DNA of 31,701 bases from JAGPUQ01 sp947084925 (GTDB lineage: Bacteria; Pseudomonadota; Gammaproteobacteria; Pseudomonadales; Porticoccaceae), in the NCBI GenBank assembly GCA_947084925.1, contig CAMTUJ010000041.1, positions 1 to 31,701 on the forward strand. The letters are read 5' to 3'. This document shows, piece after piece, positions 29,947-31,701 of the stretch. The position numbers were made by a program, and so were the translations under genes. How positions within the stretch are numbered: the stretch's first letter is position 1; each line of letters opens with the position of its first letter. Below the pieces are notes generated by a model. It saw only the letters and a program-made list of their open reading frames with translations, was not told where the DNA came from and ran no database searches.

Positions 29947-31401
29947 ATGCCCAAGAATAAAAACCATAGAAAGAAGTCCCGGAGCGGCAAAAACCGGACC
30001 CCGATTTCCGGTCATACGCGTGCGGGCAAGCAACTACTCCCACCGTTCGCAAGAATGAAGGGTAAAGTTGCGTTTTCCTCATGGACAAACGAGCGAATGC
30101 CGGAAATGCTGTGGGCCGTCATTGTCCGCGCCATTGATGATCAACGTTTTGCTATTTCCCAGTTTCGACAGATCATCAATTTCATCGGGAATCATGAGCG
30201 TAGTGAGGAGCTCTCTGACCTGACGCACACGGGCATCGCAAAGCTTGATGCTGAACTTCGAGCGGAACTCATCGCGTGTATAACCAATCATCCAGACGTC
30301 GCCGAAGCCCTGACAATTCTCCGGCTGTTTAGTAAACTTCCAGCCGCTACTGATTGGATGGGCTGCATTCCAGAGCACGCTCCGGATATTGAATTGCTCA
30401 TGACGGCTGTGGGCCAAAATTTGTGGCACCAGTCGCAAGAAGCAACGGATTGTCGGTGGCTTCGATTGATGGCACAACTTGCCGCAGGAAAGCTTCATGT
30501 GCCCCGTGAAATGGCTGAAAACTGGATTGGGTATCCGGACATCGGCGATCAAAGGTCGGTGAGACCGAGCATAAGAGCAGCAGAGATTGCTCCAGCCTCA
30601 ATAAATCCGCCGAATACAACCTGGGCCGATTCTTTCTGGCTCGAAGCGTGGCACAACACGCCGTGCCTCGTTCTAAATAGCGAATCTATCGCACCTCCTC
30701 CGGCCGTACCAGTTACACGATCTGCTATTTCTGATCTTTTGCACAGGTTGGAAGAGCATTGGCAGGACACTCATTCGACAACATCCGTAGACGCTCGGCA
30801 CGATTCCGTCTTTGGTATCGGGTTCTATGCACTCCGGCTGGTAGATGAGCTATTGGGCATCGGGATCGGAACCGGAATTTTGGGGCGTTTGGGTTTGCGA
30901 ACTTTGCTTGAGGCCTACGTAAGCATTCACTACCTTCTTCACAAAGACGAGGATGCGCTATGGAAGAAGTGGCGTGCTTATGGAGCCGGTCAGGCCAAGC
31001 TGAATGCCCTCCGCTTTGATACAGACATGGAGCCACCCAAGTTCATCAATATCGAGTGGATTGAGCAAATCGCAGGTGAGGATATTTGGGAAGAGTTCCT
31101 GAATATCGAGCTAGGCAGTTGGAGCGGCCTCGATTTGCGAAGGCTCAGTGAGCGGTCCGGATGCAAGGATCAATACGACATCCACTATTCTTGGACTTCT
31201 GGATACATCCACGGAACTTGGGGACCGGTGAGGGAAGCGTCCTTCACCACATGCGGCAATCCGTTACATAGGATGCACCGATATCCTGACCAAAAGCCGC
31301 TGCCAGACACTGTCAGTGATGCTGTAGATCTCACCAACAGAATTCTGGATGACTTAGATGCGGCATATCCTGGATTTCCACATAGGATTTCGCAACAATG
31401 A
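29947..31401 (+). CDS. DUF5677-like protein, possibly a captured cassette gene
   Basis: 484 residues from MPKNKNHRKKSRSGKNR (ATG 29947-29949); a 25-codon extension would translate the hairpin and is rejected. The N-terminus is very basic. The C-terminal half looks helical and DUF5677-like: RHDSVFGIGFYALRLVDELL, GRLGLRTLLEAYVSIHYLLH, KDEDALWKKWRAYGAGQAKL, and the His-containing YSWTSGYIHGTWGPVRE. The family function is unknown. Base composition is clearly lower in GC than in Regions 1-3. It has no partner gene and is flanked by repeats and attC-like sequences, which suggests horizontal acquisition. Confidence 0.6.
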   Translation: MPKNKNHRKKSRSGKNRTPISGHTRAGKQLLPPFARMKGKVAFSSWTNERMPEMLWAVIVRAIDDQRFAISQFRQIINFIGNHERSEELSDLTHTGIAKLDAELRAELIACITNHPDVAEALTILRLFSKLPAATDWMGCIPEHAPDIELLMTAVGQNLWHQSQEATDCRWLRLMAQLAAGKLHVPREMAENWIGYPDIGDQRSVRPSIRAAEIAPASINPPNTTWADSFWLEAWHNTPCLVLNSESIAPPPAVPVTRSAISDLLHRLEEHWQDTHSTTSVDARHDSVFGIGFYALRLVDELLGIGIGTGILGRLGLRTLLEAYVSIHYLLHKDEDALWKKWRAYGAGQAKLNALRFDTDMEPPKFINIEWIEQIAGEDIWEEFLNIELGSWSGLDLRRLSERSGCKDQYDIHYSWTSGYIHGTWGPVREASFTTCGNPLHRMHRYPDQKPLPDTVSDAVDLTNRILDDLDAAYPGFPHRISQQ

Positions 31402-31411
31402 TCGGCCAGAC

Positions 31412-31482
31412 GCCGAACAAATCGCTGCAGGTGACGTTTAGCCCGCCGCCCATTTTTGCTGCCGCAAAGACGGCCGTCACCT
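31412..31482 (+). other. attC-like half-palindrome after the DUF5677-like gene
   Basis: Ten nt after the stop codon comes GCCGAACAAATCGCTGCAGG, close to the left end of integron attC sites (GCCTAACAATTCGTTCAAGC). An inverted repeat AGGTGACG (31429-31436) / CGTCACCT (31475-31482) follows. The expected final GTTRRRY core is not found; instead a tandem repeat begins at 31487. It could be a truncated attC or coincidence. Confidence 0.33.
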
Positions 31483-31486
31483 CAAA

Positions 31487-31558
31487 CAGTCATCGGGGTC
31501 TGTTCTCGCAGTCATCGGGGTCTGTTCTCGGGAGTAAAGAGTACGGGAGTAAAGAGTA
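31487..31558. repeat. Tandem repeats (22-bp x2, then 14-bp x2)
   Basis: Two perfect 22-bp units starting CAGTCATCGGGG and ending TCTGTTCTCG (31487-31508, 31509-31530). Then GGGAGTAAAGAGTA occurs twice at 31530-31543 and 31545-31558. The GGTCTGT core resembles that of the TGTCCCC repeats. Confidence 0.88.
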
Positions 31559-31579
31559 AAGGGGTCTACCATCGAATTT

Positions 31580-31701
31580 GCAAGGTGACGGGCGCCCCTG
31601 AAGCCCGTTAGGATTGACCTTGGCGGGGGTGTGGCTCATGGGGTCGGTGGCCGGGTTTTCCCGGCTCGCTCGAACCTGAAATGCCGCCCCCGCCACCTTG
31701 C
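31580..31701. repeat. Inverted-repeat element at the window end
   Basis: GCAAGGTG (31580-31587) is mirrored by CACCTTGC at the very end (31694-31701), with similarity extending inward (GACGGGCG / CGCCCCCGC). Inside are hairpins ACGGGC / GCCCGT (31588-31608) and GCCGGG-TTTT-CCCGGC (31650-31665). No gene is supported in 31402-31701. It is a MITE-like or REP-like candidate; it may extend beyond the window. Confidence 0.45.

Noticed and set aside
31490..31696. 68-codon minus-strand ORF at the right edge (MAGAAFQVRASRENPATDP...)
   Set aside because: It runs through the tandem repeats and the inverted-repeat element; it looks like chance translation of a repeat.
1..31701. CRISPR arrays, tRNA or rRNA genes, intact insertion sequences
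   Set aside because: No regularly spaced repeats of CRISPR type, no tRNA-like cloverleaf and no transposase frame were recognised by eye.

Overview
The window looks like chromosomal DNA of a GC-rich proteobacterium, most likely a gammaproteobacterium. The grounds are an NhaR-type regulator, a ycjX-ycjF pair, HtpX, and short TGTCCCC-type interspersed repeats next to RHS debris. The species cannot be named from the sequence. No rRNA, tRNA, CRISPR array or intact transposase was seen. Most genes are very GC-rich. The ParD/ParE-like pair near 25 kb and the DUF5677-like gene at 29.9-31.4 kb are visibly richer in A/T, which suggests acquisition.

Region 1 (about 1-10.7 kb, all minus strand, read from 10.7 kb towards 1) is a continuous stress or envelope gene array. 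In reading order it holds: a ribosome hibernation factor (HPF); an unknown membrane protein; the HtpX protease; a zinc-ribbon gene broken by a 1-nt deletion; an amphi-Trp protein; a DUF1232 protein; TerC; a degraded TerB-DUF697 gene; a chimera of a YqaA/DedA-type membrane protein with the C-terminal membrane half of a P-type cation ATPase; CorA; a truncated TerB fragment; a 29-residue membrane peptide; XpaC; TelA; a second amphi-Trp protein; and an apparently intact TerB-DUF697 gene that runs off the window. Several family names (TerB, TerC, TelA, XpaC) belong to the tellurite / toxic-anion / general stress group. One family is present three times in different states of decay, and one transporter has been reduced to a fusion.

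Region 2 (10.8-18.8 kb) is metabolic. It contains nhaR, a single-chain indolepyruvate:ferredoxin oxidoreductase, a convergent acyl-CoA dehydrogenase with an isovaleryl-CoA-dehydrogenase-type active site, a small membrane protein, a phytanoyl-CoA-dioxygenase-like protein and a DUF2237 protein.

Region 3 (18.9-24.5 kb, minus strand) is a tightly coupled set: a CoA-transferase/hydrolase, an HlyD-type adaptor, an ABC permease and an ABC ATPase. The permease-ATPase junction has been split by a secreted SGNH esterase gene with its own terminator. The segment carrying it is flanked by direct repeats of about 90 bp that duplicate the end of the permease and the start of the ATPase.

Region 4 (24.6-31.7 kb) is a patchwork. 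Two RHS/YD-repeat fragments bracket a ParD/ParE-like toxin-antitoxin pair, ycjX-ycjF, and an XRE-HicB-HicA operon that lies between copies of a TGTCCCCTATTTTT repeat. Next comes a DUF5677-like gene laid out like an integron cassette, with a short leader after a GTTCGAC box and an attC-like half-palindrome directly after its stop codon. The window ends in tandem repeats and an inverted-repeat element.
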